Source: an uncultured Paludibacter sp. (GTDB lineage: Bacteria > Bacteroidota > Bacteroidia > Bacteroidales > Paludibacteraceae). Taken from it: a stretch of DNA of 64,000 nt. A program made the position numbers and the translations under genes. Below the pieces are notes generated by a model that did not search any database, was not told where the DNA came from, and saw only the letters and a list, made by a program, of their open reading frames with translations. Below are positions 1 through 9,114 of this stretch, in pieces. Position 1 is the stretch's first letter. Every line of letters starts with the position of its first letter. The DNA is taken from positions 7,175 through 71,174 of the forward strand of contig CALFXE010000062.1 in NCBI GenBank assembly GCA_937927845.1, in the 5' to 3' direction.

Positions 1-636
1 AAAAGCTTGAAATATTTCACCTATTTTGCTTCCTATGCTTTGAGCCGAACTTTTAAACTTATCGCTTTCGACATAGTTTTTCAGATTGTTTATCTCTTCT
101 TTAATCCTTTCAGTAGTAACGTTTTCACCATGCATTTCAAGTTTTTGAGAAATAGTTTTTGCCGGCGGAACTATTAGCCATAATACTAAATAAATCGGAA
201 TGATAGTTCCCCATCCAAAAAACAATATCAAAACGAATATTAGGCGAACAATAACTACATCCCATCCAATTAATGCTGCTAAGCCTGATGCAACTCCACC
301 TAAAATCGAATTATCTACATCTCTATAAAACTTCCTGTTTTTCTTGTCGAAAGAAGTACTTGAGCCCGTACTACCCTCTTCGTCAAATTCATTTGGTTTA
401 CCCAAGACTTTAATTATCTCTTCGACATCGCTCTTGTTTATTACACTTTTTCCTCTGATTAATCGGACATTAAACAGTTCGGATATTCGAATTTCCACAT
501 CTATCATAACCTCTTTTCTTTCGTCAGGTGATAATCTGGATTCGACATCATGCAAATACTTCTTTAACAATTCATATGCGTCATCGTCAATATGGTAAAC
601 CGTATTATTAAGATTAATGGTAAGTGTTCGTTTCAT
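1..636 (-). CDS. PspC-domain membrane protein (3' end outside window)
   Basis: Reading down from the ATG at 634-636, the frame stays open to base 1, giving 212 residues without a stop, so the gene is cut by the window edge. Residues 1-90 are an acidic, soluble N-terminal part with a short-chain regulatory look. About residues 103-160 match the PspC domain: an N-terminal LGGVASGLA signature followed by a hydrophobic segment ending in WLIVPPA. In Bacteroidetes such proteins commonly follow a PadR regulator and are linked to envelope stress. Here the gene lies 42 bp downstream of the padR-like gene on the same strand, so it is probably the last part of the efflux operon. The PspC assignment is firm; the specific role is inferred. 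Confidence 0.85.
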   Translation of the reverse strand, partial: MKRTLTINLNNTVYHIDDDAYELLKKYLHDVESRLSPDERKEVMIDVEIRISELFNVRLIRGKSVINKSDVEEIIKVLGKPNEFDEEGSTGSSTSFDKKNRKFYRDVDNSILGGVASGLAALIGWDVVIVRLIFVLILFFGWGTIIPIYLVLWLIVPPAKTISQKLEMHGENVTTERIKEEINNLKNYVESDKFKSSAQSIGSKIGEIFQAF

Positions 637-678
637 ATGTATCTGTTTATAAATAAATTATACATCTTTTTATTATCT

Positions 679-1002
679 CTATCTTCTTAGTTTTTTTATA
701 ATATCATTAACTTCTTCCCACGCTTTCTCCAATTCGTCGAGAAATTTAAATCCTTTCTCCGTGACTTCATAATACTTGCGCGGTGGACCCAGGGAAGACT
801 CTTCCCATCTATAATCGAGAAGATCTGTATTTTTTAGTCGTGTAAGCAAAGGGTACAATGTACCTTCTACTACAATCATTTTTGCATCCTTCAATTCGGA
901 AATGATATCTGAGGCATAGCTTGCCTTTTTCCTTAGAATAAGCAAAATGCAATATTCAAGGGATCCTTTCCTCATCTGTGATTTTAAATTCTCTATATTC
1001 AT
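679..1002 (-). CDS. PadR-family transcriptional regulator
   Basis: A 107-residue protein with the whole PadR N-terminal winged helix. The RKGSLEYCILLIL helix is followed by the recognition helix around YASDIISELK, then EGTLYPLLTRL and the wing GPPRKYYEVTEKG. Proteins of this family are dimeric repressors, often controlling neighbouring transporter genes. The start codon overlaps the stop of the upstream outer-membrane channel gene by 4 bases (ATGA arrangement), which implies translational coupling. It therefore probably senses a substrate of, or stress relieved by, the ABC-type efflux system in the same operon. The operator was not identified with confidence; a TACTAT direct repeat flanks the -33 box of the operon promoter near 6930-6955. 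Confidence 0.92.
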   Translation of the reverse strand: MNIENLKSQMRKGSLEYCILLILRKKASYASDIISELKDAKMIVVEGTLYPLLTRLKNTDLLDYRWEESSLGPPRKYYEVTEKGFKFLDELEKAWEEVNDIIKKLRR

Positions 1003-2303
1003 TTTAACAACTCCAATACTTTCACTCTTAAAATAAATTCATACTTAGATTGTGATAATTCAGACAATACTAATGTTAATGTGGATTTAGCTTGATACAA
1101 CTCATAAACTGATGCTCTTTCGGCTTCATATTTCTGCTCTGCATATCTAAATGCTTCTCTTGTTGCAATTTCAGATTTTTGTGCAGCCTGATACCTAGCT
1201 TGTGCTGCCAAAGCATTCTGATATGCTTGTTCTATTTTCTTACGAAGCTCATATTTAGCATTTTCTATTTCAAGTCGACTACTTTCAATAGCCAATTTCG
1301 AATTTTGAACTCTGTTTTTAATCTCAAATCTGTTAAATATCGGGATATTCAAATTAAGTCCAACGTGACTTGATAGATTATCATTTAATTGCTTATTAAA
1401 AGAATCGTTAGGAACACCTTTTAGATTGTAATACCCTGAACCCATTTGAGCGCCCAAACTTAATGTAGGATAATAAGCAGAACGTGCAATATCTGAAGTT
1501 TTCTGATAACTGATTAATCGGTATTCGGCGCCTTTTATTTCAGGTCGATGCTGTACTGCCGATTTATAAACTTCATCAGCCGAAAGAATCATAGTTTCAG
1601 TATCTATCTCTCCTTCAGCTTTTTCTACATCAAAATCTTCAAAGTCTTTTAATTCTATAATTTGAGCTAAATCAAGTTTTGCAAGCTTCAAATTATTTTC
1701 TGCCTGAATGATATTGAACTCCTCCTTTGCCAACTGTGCTTTAAGCTCATACAACTCACCCTCAGGTAGTTTGCCAGAATTTACCAATGCAGTTTTTTGT
1801 TCAATCTTCTGTTGTGTCAATTCAATTTGGCTCTCCTGTGTATTCAGATTTTCTTTGTAGAGAAGGACTTGTAGAAACGCTACGGTAACATTCAGTTCTA
1901 TATCTGATTTAATTTTTTCAACATCATATTCAGATGCTTGCATTTCAGCCTTCTTTGCATCGATATTATATTTCATTTTCAAGCCATCAAACAATGTAAG
2001 GTTACTGCTCACATTAAAAGAACTTTGAGATGAATTTACACTTTTATATGTATTATCAGCGGTTAACGAACGTCCCATAGTAAAACTTTGTCCCGCTGAT
2101 GCATTCAAATTAGGTAGTAAATCCATTCGTGCCTGTTCGTAAGCAATCTCCTTCGACTGTCGATTCAGTTCCTGCTGTTTGACATTCCTATTGTTGTTCA
2201 TGGCAGTATCAACGCATTGTTGCAGTGTGTAGACTTTAGTAGCATACATCATATTACCACCGAACAGCAATATCAAACAAAATATATATTTCAGATTATT
2301 CAT
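999..2303 (-). CDS. TolC-like outer-membrane efflux channel
   Basis: A protein of about 434 residues with a signal peptide (MNNLKYIFCLILLFGG) and the TolC/OEP architecture: two related halves of long, Gln/Ala/Glu-rich helices. The first begins at the YTLQQCVDTAM motif, typical of Bacteroidetes TolC homologues. The protein would form the trimeric outer-membrane duct of a tripartite pump. An in-frame ATG at 2330 would add nine residues in front of the signal peptide; I prefer 2303 because it starts directly at the positive n-region. It lies between the adaptor gene upstream and padR downstream, in one operon with the ABC transporter genes. Confidence 0.9.
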   Translation of the reverse strand: MNNLKYIFCLILLFGGNMMYATKVYTLQQCVDTAMNNNRNVKQQELNRQSKEIAYEQARMDLLPNLNASAGQSFTMGRSLTADNTYKSVNSSQSSFNVSSNLTLFDGLKMKYNIDAKKAEMQASEYDVEKIKSDIELNVTVAFLQVLLYKENLNTQESQIELTQQKIEQKTALVNSGKLPEGELYELKAQLAKEEFNIIQAENNLKLAKLDLAQIIELKDFEDFDVEKAEGEIDTETMILSADEVYKSAVQHRPEIKGAEYRLISYQKTSDIARSAYYPTLSLGAQMGSGYYNLKGVPNDSFNKQLNDNLSSHVGLNLNIPIFNRFEIKNRVQNSKLAIESSRLEIENAKYELRKKIEQAYQNALAAQARYQAAQKSEIATREAFRYAEQKYEAERASVYELYQAKSTLTLVLSELSQSKYEFILRVKVLELLK

Positions 2304-2336
2304 AACTTTAGTTTCAAATTCAATTTTCATTAAGAT

Positions 2337-3452
2337 TTATTCTACTACAATATTTGACTTTTCGATAACAACTGAACCTCTTATTTTATCCTCTAATTTC
2401 AAACCTTCTGTTATCTCGATGTTTACGCCATCAGACAATCCTGTCTTGACCATCTTTTTCTCAAACTCCTGAGGGTCTGTATTTTTTAAGATGTGAACAA
2501 ATGTTGTATCCTTACTAAACTCCAAACAACTTTCAGGTATAACTATCACATTTTCAGCTTTTGCAAAAATAATTTCAGCATTTGCACTGTATCCGGCTCT
2601 AATAAACACATCATCAGGAACATGAACGGCAGCTTTCATATCGAACAATACTGCACCACCCGACTCAACACCTTTAGGTGCAATGTATTCCAACTTTGCA
2701 TTTAAAGAAACATCTTGAAGAGCACCAATCGAGATTTTCATCTCGGCTCCCTGATTGACTCTGCCAACCTCAGTTTCATCTAATTTACCGACAAATAACA
2801 TATCACTCATATCGGCTACAGAAGCTATGGTAGTGCCATCGTTAAAATTATTCGACTGAATAACTGAGTTACCTACTTTTACAGGTATATCAAGTATGGT
2901 TCCTGTAATAGTCGAACGCACTAATGTATTGCTCAACATGGTTTTATCACTCGTAATACCATCGCGAGTCAGACTTAAATTATCTTGCGCCGCTTTTAAA
3001 TCAGCCTTATCATTATTGTATTGAAGCTGGCTCTTTTCAAAATCTTCCTTAGAAATAACTTTTTCCTGATATAATTTTTTGTCACGTTCGAAGACACTGC
3101 TTGTCTGATCGAAAACCAATTGAGCGCGAACCACTCTGGCTTCAGCATTATTCAATGAAACCATATCGGGTATAAGTTTAATTTTAGCTATTATATCACC
3201 TTCTTTAACCTTGTCGCCCGCTTTCTTATATATATCTGAAATTATACCGGATAACTGTGGCTTGATAAGTATCTCATAACGAGGTTCAACCTTACCTGTT
3301 GCAATAGTTTTCTTCTCTATGCTACCATTGTTTACCTCAACAATTTCATAAATAACTTCCTTAGGTTGAGACTTTTTCCATAAAAATATGAAAGTACCTA
3401 TTACCCCTAAAGCTAAAACTCCAATAATAAAAAATTTAAAAAACTTCTTCAT
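2337..3452 (-). CDS. Periplasmic adaptor (MacA/HlyD family)
   Basis: An adaptor of about 371 residues. An N-terminal membrane anchor (KKFFKFFIIGVLALGVIGTF) leads into a beta-barrel/lipoyl half-motif (GKVEPRYEILIKPQLSG). A coiled-coil hairpin rich in KLYQEKVISKEDFEKS follows, then the second lipoyl half (TGTILDIPVKVGNSV) and membrane-proximal beta domains. In MacAB-TolC systems this subunit joins the inner-membrane ABC transporter to the outer-membrane channel. A longer frame begins at 3494 inside the short-word repeat array; the ATG at 3450-3452, directly before the anchor, is the better start. Neighbours are the two permeases (upstream) and the TolC-like channel (downstream). Confidence 0.92.
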   Translation of the reverse strand: MKKFFKFFIIGVLALGVIGTFIFLWKKSQPKEVIYEIVEVNNGSIEKKTIATGKVEPRYEILIKPQLSGIISDIYKKAGDKVKEGDIIAKIKLIPDMVSLNNAEARVVRAQLVFDQTSSVFERDKKLYQEKVISKEDFEKSQLQYNNDKADLKAAQDNLSLTRDGITSDKTMLSNTLVRSTITGTILDIPVKVGNSVIQSNNFNDGTTIASVADMSDMLFVGKLDETEVGRVNQGAEMKISIGALQDVSLNAKLEYIAPKGVESGGAVLFDMKAAVHVPDDVFIRAGYSANAEIIFAKAENVIVIPESCLEFSKDTTFVHILKNTDPQEFEKKMVKTGLSDGVNIEITEGLKLEDKIRGSVVIEKSNIVVE

Positions 3453-3469
3453 AATGTAAATGATATTTA

Positions 3470-3607
3470 ATGTGCTAATATGTTTATATGTCAATGTCTC
3501 TCTATAGTCTATGGTCTATTGTTTAATGTTTAATGTTTAATGTTTAATGACTCCAAACTATTGACTATTGATCAATCACTAATCACCAATCACTAATCAC
3601 TAATCAC
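3470..3607. repeat. Short-word intergenic repeat array
   Basis: The gap between permease and adaptor is made of repeated short words: GTTTAATGTTTAATG units near 3520-3550, GACTATTGA-like units near 3560, then AATCACTAATCACC units to 3607. The same words recur in other gaps of this window. No gene or terminator is evident. Confidence 0.8.
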
Positions 3608-3613
3608 TCAAAA

Positions 3614-4861
3614 CTACTCCTCTCTTATTGCTTCAATTGGTTTGATTTTCATTGCTCTGTTAGCCGGAATAAAACCTGCTAATGCTCCAATTATCACAAT
3701 AACGATTAATGCTCCAACTGCAACATTAAAACTTATCTGAGGATCTTTAATCATATTATCAGTATTTGCTAAAATCTTTCCGGTAAGTGTCAACATACCA
3801 ACACCAAACATCAACCCTGCAACACCGGCGAGACTTGTAAGCATAATACTCTCGCTTATAATCTGATTTACAATTAATCTCGGAGTTGCACCCATAGCAC
3901 GTCTTATCCCGATTTCTTTGGTGCGCTCCCTCACTGTAATCAACATAATATTACTAACACCTACAGCACCGGCTAATAAAGTACCAAGTCCGACAATCCA
4001 TATTAGTGAACTCACACCAATACTTAAATATAAAAACATAGTAAACATCTCCTCCATATTCATTCCACCAACAGCAATATTGTCATCCGGAGATATTTGA
4101 TTTGCCGCTTTTAGAGTTGCTTTTACTTTATCTTCAACCACCTTAACTTTCACGCCCGGATCAGCAGTAATAGCCATAAAATGTATATATTTCCCCATGT
4201 TATATACCTTTTGCATAGTACTAAAAGGTAATAAGACTGTTTCTTTACCATCTCCCCCGATATTAATATTAGCATTGCTACTTGTTACACCAACCACCTG
4301 GAAATAAATCCCTTTAATCTGAATACTTTTACCAAGAGGGTTTTCATCATGCGGAAACATCACCTCATAAACTCTTTCACCTATCACACACACCTTTCTT
4401 CCTTCGGATATATCAACCTCATTTATAAACCTTCCGAGTTTTAACTTCTGATTATCTATTAAAGTATATTCAGGGATAACACCTTTAATATAATATGCAC
4501 CGGCTTTATCGTTTCTTGTAACATTATTCGACGAACTACCAAGGAAAATCATGGGGGCCATATACTGAATTTCGGGAATATTAGCTCTAAGAAGCTCATA
4601 ATCTTTATTTTCCATATCCCAATGTCTGCCTTTTTTAAATCCTTTATACGGAAGGGATGTTGGCTGTGTCCACACAAAGCAAGAATTAGTTGCAAAACCT
4701 TCTACTTGCGACCACATTCCTTTTTCAAGAGCAGCACCTGCACCAACCATCATAACAAGCATGAACATACCCCAAAATATACCAAAGGCAGTCAGCACAC
4801 TCCTCGATTTATTTTGTGTGATGGTAATCCAAATTTCTTGAAATTTATCTAAGTCAAACAT
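3614..4861 (-). CDS. MacB-like ABC transporter permease
   Basis: A 415-residue protein of the MacB/FtsX type 3 ABC family. One N-terminal transmembrane helix (about 18-40) follows a cytoplasmic QEIWITITQNKSRSVLTAFGIFWG segment, whose final part is typical of Bacteroidetes MacB paralogues. The MacB periplasmic core domain spans about 45-260. Three C-terminal helices contain the conserved ERTKEIGIRRAMGATP coupling loop (about 310-330) and a C-terminal PIEAIREE tail. It lacks a fused ATPase; the separate ATPase gene lies upstream at 6208-6888. It probably pairs with the permease encoded at 4877-6130. The pump would act mechanically on periplasmic substrates; what it exports cannot be read from the sequence. 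Confidence 0.93.
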   Translation of the reverse strand: MFDLDKFQEIWITITQNKSRSVLTAFGIFWGMFMLVMMVGAGAALEKGMWSQVEGFATNSCFVWTQPTSLPYKGFKKGRHWDMENKDYELLRANIPEIQYMAPMIFLGSSSNNVTRNDKAGAYYIKGVIPEYTLIDNQKLKLGRFINEVDISEGRKVCVIGERVYEVMFPHDENPLGKSIQIKGIYFQVVGVTSSNANINIGGDGKETVLLPFSTMQKVYNMGKYIHFMAITADPGVKVKVVEDKVKATLKAANQISPDDNIAVGGMNMEEMFTMFLYLSIGVSSLIWIVGLGTLLAGAVGVSNIMLITVRERTKEIGIRRAMGATPRLIVNQIISESIMLTSLAGVAGLMFGVGMLTLTGKILANTDNMIKDPQISFNVAVGALIVIVIIGALAGFIPANRAMKIKPIEAIREE

Positions 4862-4876
4862 AAAACTTTAATTTTA

Positions 4877-6130
4877 TTATTTTTCATCCCTCATTGCCTC
4901 AATTGGCTTAATTTTAACAGCCTTTCTTGCAGGCATATAACCGGCAATTACCCCACCGACAACCATTATTAAAGTGGAAAAATAAACATAATTCAAATTA
5001 ACCGTAGGATTTTTAAAAATCGACATACCGGAAGAATCACCTGCTGCAGCTTGTTCAAGGATTATATTTACAACTTCTGTTATCCCAATACCCGCAATCA
5101 TACCTATATAGCCAAAAGTTGCAGTTATCAGTATAGATTCAATAATAATAGAAAATAAAATTTGATATGGCGGTGCACCAATTGCCTTTCTGATGCCTAT
5201 TTCTCTGGTACGCTCTTTAACAGTAACAAGCATGATATTGCTAACACCCACCACACCGGCAATTAAGGTGAAAATACCTATAATCAGTACAAAAAGATTA
5301 ATACCATTAAATATTTTCATGGTTTGTAAATAACTCTCCATAGAATTCCAAACCCATAAAGCCTGCTTATCAGATGGATCGAAAAGCATAGTTGGAGCAA
5401 GCTTTGTTCGCAATGATTCATCAAATTTAGTATTTGCATCTTCGGTATCCAATCCTTCAATAGACATCAGCATAATGTTAAATCTACGTCCCGGATTATA
5501 TATCATTTGAGCAGTACTAAAGGGTATATATGCATTCCCTCCGCCCCAATTCTCTTTTTTAGAATTCACACCTATAACCTGAAACATTATTTGATTAACA
5601 TTCACATACTTACCTATTGCCGATTCATTTTTAAACAATTCATCTTTTACCTTTTGATCTATTACTATAACCTTTCTGTTTTCCTGTAAATCAGCTTGAT
5701 TTATGAAACGTCCACCTTCAGTTTCAAATTTCAGATGAGAAATATCTTTATAAACAGGTAATATGCCTTTAACTGTATATGCACCATATTCATTTTTATA
5801 ACTTATGTTCATACTATGCCTATCCAAAACCGGAGTATAATCAGACACTTCATCAACATCATCATTTATAGTATTAATTTCTTTATTTCCGAAATTAACA
5901 CCACGCCCCTCTTTATAGCCTTTAAATGGCTTTGATGTAATCCACGCTGTTAACTGAACTGAATTAGTAGCCCTATCACTAAAGTTGGAAGTAACACCGT
6001 TTTTTAGTCCGTTACCTGCACCTAATAAGATAATTAAGATGAAAATACCCCAAGAAACAGACAAACCGGTTAAGATAGTTCTTAACTTATTATGCTTTAA
6101 GCCCGACCATATTTCCTGTAAAATATCCAT
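4877..6130 (-). CDS. MacB-like ABC transporter permease
   Basis: A 417-residue paralogue of the next gene, with the same layout. An N-terminal helix follows LKHNKLRTILTGLSVSWG, a MacB periplasmic core domain comes next, and three C-terminal helices contain the ERTREIGIRKAIGAPP loop. The protein ends KIKPIEAMRDEK. The two permeases are separated by 15 bp and probably form a heterodimer served by the single ATPase encoded upstream. Both carry Bacteroidetes-style KGILPVY / KGVIPEY segments in the periplasmic domain, supporting duplication from a common ancestor. Confidence 0.93.
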   Translation of the reverse strand: MDILQEIWSGLKHNKLRTILTGLSVSWGIFILIILLGAGNGLKNGVTSNFSDRATNSVQLTAWITSKPFKGYKEGRGVNFGNKEINTINDDVDEVSDYTPVLDRHSMNISYKNEYGAYTVKGILPVYKDISHLKFETEGGRFINQADLQENRKVIVIDQKVKDELFKNESAIGKYVNVNQIMFQVIGVNSKKENWGGGNAYIPFSTAQMIYNPGRRFNIMLMSIEGLDTEDANTKFDESLRTKLAPTMLFDPSDKQALWVWNSMESYLQTMKIFNGINLFVLIIGIFTLIAGVVGVSNIMLVTVKERTREIGIRKAIGAPPYQILFSIIIESILITATFGYIGMIAGIGITEVVNIILEQAAAGDSSGMSIFKNPTVNLNYVYFSTLIMVVGGVIAGYMPARKAVKIKPIEAMRDEK

Positions 6131-6207
6131 TTGGTAATTAGTGATTGGTTATTGGTGATTAGTGATTGGTGATTAGTGATTGGTGATTAGTGATTGGTGA
6201 TTAGTGA
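6131..6207. repeat. GATTAGTGATTGGT short-word array
   Basis: About nine near-identical copies of an 8-16 bp word (GTGATTAGTGATTGGT) fill the gap between the ATPase and permease genes and reach the stop codon of the ATPase gene. It is low-complexity DNA of the kind seen at several other intergenic sites here. Confidence 0.88.
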
Positions 6208-6888
6208 TTAGTGATTATTTTCGTTTATACTTTCGATCAGACCATCTTTAATACGAATAATTTTTTTAGTAGTATCTGCAACTGATTTTTCGTGAGTAAC
6301 AATAATGGTAGTAATTCCTGTTTTATTTAATTCAGTGAGGATATTCATAACCTCTTCAGTAGTTTTACTATCCAACGCACCTGTCGGTTCATCGGCAAGG
6401 ATAACTTTAGGCTCAGAAATCATAGCTCTTGCGATTGCAACCCTTTGTTTCTGACCACCCGACATCTCACTTGGAAGATGATAAGCCCAATCTTTAAGTC
6501 CCATTTTATCAAGATATTCCATTGCAATTATATTCCGACGCTTTCTACTGATTTTTCGATAGTATAAAGGTAAAGCTACATTCTCAAGAGCATTTTTAAA
6601 ATTTATAAGATTAAATGATTGGAAGACAAATCCGATCATCTCATTACGATACTTAGCAGCTTGGCGTTCCGAAAGATTTTTTATTAATGTACCGTTTAGA
6701 TAATAATCTCCCGTATCGTAATTATCCAAAATGCCGAGTATATTCAATAAAGTAGATTTGCCCGAACCCGAAGCTCCCATAATTGAAACATACTCTCCAT
6801 TTTGAATTTCCAAATCAATACCTTTAAGTGCATGCAGAGATGTAGCTTCTGTGTAATAAGTCTTATTAATATTTGTCAACTTTATCAT
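6208..6888 (-). CDS. ABC transporter ATP-binding protein (LolD/MacB type)
   Basis: A 226-residue nucleotide-binding subunit. It has Walker A GASGSGKST (about 38-46), the Q-loop around FVFQSFNLI, signature MSGGQKQRVAIARA, Walker B VILADEPTGALD and the H-loop TIIVTHE. This set is diagnostic of the MacB/LolD/FtsE family that energises FtsX-fold permeases. It is the first gene of the minus-strand efflux operon and has a good promoter 20-50 bp upstream. Its last residues run into the GTGATTAGTGATT repeat array, so the C-terminal tail (SINENNH) may have been reshaped by that repeat. Confidence 0.95.
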   Translation of the reverse strand: MIKLTNINKTYYTEATSLHALKGIDLEIQNGEYVSIMGASGSGKSTLLNILGILDNYDTGDYYLNGTLIKNLSERQAAKYRNEMIGFVFQSFNLINFKNALENVALPLYYRKISRKRRNIIAMEYLDKMGLKDWAYHLPSEMSGGQKQRVAIARAMISEPKVILADEPTGALDSKTTEEVMNILTELNKTGITTIIVTHEKSVADTTKKIIRIKDGLIESINENNH

Positions 6889-6909
6889 AAAGATTAGTAT
6901 TTATCGATG

Positions 6910-6939
6910 CAAAAGTAAATAAAATATAGTACCTTGCAA
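6910..6939 (-). promoter_or_regulatory. Bacteroidetes-type promoter of the efflux operon
   Basis: On the minus strand, TTG at 6937-6939 and TACTTTTG at 6910-6917 are separated by exactly 19 bp, matching the -33/-7 pattern of the Bacteroidetes primary sigma factor. The predicted start lies shortly before the ATPase gene. A direct repeat of TACTAT flanks the -33 element. Confidence 0.7.
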
Positions 6940-7047
6940 TACATAGTATTATAATATTTATAGTTCTATAGACACAAGATAAGTTTATATGCATATAATC
7001 AGTCGATTAAGAAAATATATTAATTTGATATTTAACTTTTTTTATGA

Positions 7048-7782
7048 TTATAATATTGTTTTATTTAAGTCTTTATCGATAGCTTCCCATGTATTTTGCA
7101 TCAAATCCGACAGATTTTCCGGATTAAACTGAGCAGTATCAATTGGTTCATGGAAAATCATTTCAATATTACCTGGTTTAACATAAAAAGTATTTCTTGT
7201 CATACGTTCGAAACTACCTTTTATAGTTACAGGAATTATAGGAAGCGATAAATCAGCAGCAATGCGAAAGGCTCCTTTCTTAAATTTAGACATTGCTCCG
7301 GTTTTTGTACGTGTACCTTCGGGAAAGATAACTACAGATATACCGTTAGTTAATTGCATCTCAGCCTTTTTGATACTTCTTTGTGCTGCAATCGGATTAG
7401 AACGATCGATGAAAACATGTCCCGCTGTTTCACAAGCTTTGCCAACAAGAGGGATTTTTCGTAATTCAGCTTTCATAATCCACTTGAAGATATTGGGTAA
7501 CCAACCGTAGAGAGCAAAAATATCAAAAGCAGATTGGTGATTGGCAGCAAAAATATAAGATTTATCAGAATCGAAATTCTCGATTCCTTTTAATTTAACA
7601 CGAACGAACAACAAGTAACAAATACATCTACTCCACCATTTAGCAGGAGAATTAGCAATTTCACTATTTGGAAAAATTGGATATAAGATAATAGTAAGCA
7701 ATGCTGTGATTATTGTCAGCAATATAATAACCGGCAATGCTATCAAATATTGATACAATAAGATAAAAGGATTGATTTTCAT
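7048..7782 (-). CDS. plsC: 1-acyl-sn-glycerol-3-phosphate acyltransferase
   Basis: A 244-residue membrane-bound acyltransferase that would make phosphatidic acid from lysophosphatidic acid. The catalytic HX4D box is NHQSAFD (H82, D87), and the substrate-binding box is FPEGTRTKTG near residue 153. An N-terminal hydrophobic stretch (about 12-36) anchors it to the inner membrane. Length and motif spacing are ordinary for PlsC. It stands alone on the minus strand, between a sugar-kinase gene and the efflux operon, with short-word repeats upstream. Confidence 0.93.
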   Translation of the reverse strand: MKINPFILLYQYLIALPVIILLTIITALLTIILYPIFPNSEIANSPAKWWSRCICYLLFVRVKLKGIENFDSDKSYIFAANHQSAFDIFALYGWLPNIFKWIMKAELRKIPLVGKACETAGHVFIDRSNPIAAQRSIKKAEMQLTNGISVVIFPEGTRTKTGAMSKFKKGAFRIAADLSLPIIPVTIKGSFERMTRNTFYVKPGNIEMIFHEPIDTAQFNPENLSDLMQNTWEAIDKDLNKTIL

Positions 7783-7794
7783 AAGTAAATAATT

Positions 7795-7950
7795 TGTTAA
7801 TAATATGCTAATGTGCTAATATGCCAATCCCGATAAATCGGGACAAGTTATGCTAATGTGGTCTATGGTCTATGGTCTATAGTCTATGGTCTATAGTTTA
7901 ATGACTCCAAACTATTGACTATTGACTATTGACTATTGACTATTGACCAA
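7795..7950. repeat. Short-word intergenic repeats and small hairpin
   Basis: Successive word types fill this gap: ATGCTAATGTGCTAATATG near 7800-7825 and a small palindrome CCCGATAAATCGGG at about 7828-7841. GGTCTATAGTCTAT units follow near 7860-7895, then GACTATT units to about 7946. The last array runs into the 3' end of the kinase gene and encodes its final residues (WSIVNSQ). Confidence 0.75.
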
Positions 7951-8930
7951 TCACCAATTATCATTTTAACTTCCGAATTAATCTTCTCCCACGTTTCCTC
8001 CGACATTTTCGCACCTATCACTTCAACCACCTGAGATGAGACATACGAACCAATTTTTCCACAGATATCCAAAGGCAAATCACGCGATAAGCCATAAAGG
8101 AAGCCTGCTGCATATAAATCACCTGCACCTGTAGTATCGATACAATCAGCAACATATGGTTCAATTGTGTGCTTAATGTTGTCCGACATAACATACGAAC
8201 CATCTTTACCAACTTTTACAACAGCAATATAAGAGTTTTCAGCAATTTTAATCAAAGCATCCTCAGGTTCTTTACCAGTAAAAGCACGTGCTTCATCTTC
8301 GTTTGCAAACACAATATCGACATACTCAGCAACGAGTTTTTTTAAAAAGTCCAAATTTGCTTCAACCACATTGTAACTTGCCATATCGATAGATACCAAC
8401 AATCCTGCTTTTTTAGCATGTTTAACAGCATTGTAAATCAAATCATGATTTTGCACTAAATAACCTTCGATATGAAAAATATCGTAACCTTCAAACATCT
8501 CCGGTTTTATATCATCCACTTCTAATTCGGCAGCAGCACCAAGGAAGGTACACATAGTTCTTTCACCATCTTTTGAAACAAGCACGGTGCACACGCCCGA
8601 CTGATTACTACTATAACTTAATATTGGTGCTACCCCATTGTTAATGGTATCATTACGAAAGAAATCTCCCGTTTCATCATTACCTACTTTTCCGACAAAT
8701 CCGGCTTGTCCTCCTAAGCGTGTTATTCCATTTACTGTATTAGATGCTGAGCCACCGGCAGCCTTTTTAGAAGTAAGCATATCAAAATGTGAACGAATTT
8801 CTTCTAATTTTATTAAGTCTATCAGGTTCATTCCACCTTTCAATAAATTTAGATTAAAGATCACATTATCATCATTTATCTGCAACAATATGTCTGTCAG
8901 AGCATTGCCCATTCCTAAAATTTTCTTCAT
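7926..8930 (-). CDS. PfkB-family carbohydrate/adenosine kinase
   Basis: A 334-residue ribokinase-fold kinase. The N-terminal glycine-rich substrate region includes KKAAGGSASNT (about 55-65) and GFVGKVGND. The C-terminal PfkB signature DTTGAGDLYAAGFLYG (265-280) contains the anion hole and catalytic D271. The overall pattern is closest to the adenosine-kinase-like subgroup common in Bacteroidetes; the exact substrate is not settled by sequence. The last about ten residues come from an intergenic repeat array, so the native C-terminus may have been altered. It is divergent from the tRNA-Asn gene. Confidence 0.88.
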   Translation of the reverse strand: MKKILGMGNALTDILLQINDDNVIFNLNLLKGGMNLIDLIKLEEIRSHFDMLTSKKAAGGSASNTVNGITRLGGQAGFVGKVGNDETGDFFRNDTINNGVAPILSYSSNQSGVCTVLVSKDGERTMCTFLGAAAELEVDDIKPEMFEGYDIFHIEGYLVQNHDLIYNAVKHAKKAGLLVSIDMASYNVVEANLDFLKKLVAEYVDIVFANEDEARAFTGKEPEDALIKIAENSYIAVVKVGKDGSYVMSDNIKHTIEPYVADCIDTTGAGDLYAAGFLYGLSRDLPLDICGKIGSYVSSQVVEVIGAKMSEETWEKINSEVKMIIGDWSIVNSQ

Positions 8931-8971
8931 TCTTTAAATTGCTTTTAAAATCGTTTTTTTTTGCAAAGATA

Positions 8972-9002
8972 TTGCATAATTCAGAAAAACCTATTACTTT
9001 TG
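8972..9002 (+). promoter_or_regulatory. Promoter of tRNA-Asn
   Basis: TTG at 8972-8974 and TACTTTTG at 8995-9002, with a 20-bp spacer, fit the Bacteroidetes consensus and lie just upstream of the tRNA. Confidence 0.6.
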
Positions 9003-9030
9003 CAACGCATTTGAAGAAAATGTGAACAAT

Positions 9031-9104
9031 TCTTCCTTAGCTCAGTCGGTTAGAGCATCTGACTGTTAATCAGAGGGTCCTTGGTTCAAGTCCAAGAGGG
9101 AGAG
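9031..9104 (+). tRNA. tRNA-Asn (GTT)
   Basis: A complete 74-nt cloverleaf can be folded. The acceptor stem is TCTTCCT/AGGGAGA (one T-G wobble), and the D stem GCTC/GAGC. The anticodon stem is TCTGA/TCAGA with loop CTGTTAA (anticodon GTT at 9065-9067), and the T arm is CTTGG-TTCAAGT-CCAAG. The discriminator is G; the full CCA is not encoded. Its 3' end is the integration target of the element that follows, and the gene remains intact. Confidence 0.97.
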
Positions 9105-9106
9105 CA
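9093..9106 (+). other. attL core (tRNA-Asn 3' end)
   Basis: The 14-bp sequence CAAGAGGGAGAGCA overlaps the last T-stem bases, the acceptor strand and two bases beyond the tRNA. It is repeated exactly at 29606-29619, and the flanks diverge on both sides. Confidence 0.92.
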
Positions 9107-9114
9107 AAGTATGT

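Noticed and set aside
6131..6207. CRISPR array or att repeats
   Set aside because: Units of 8-16 bp without spacers; low-complexity words that recur in other gaps.
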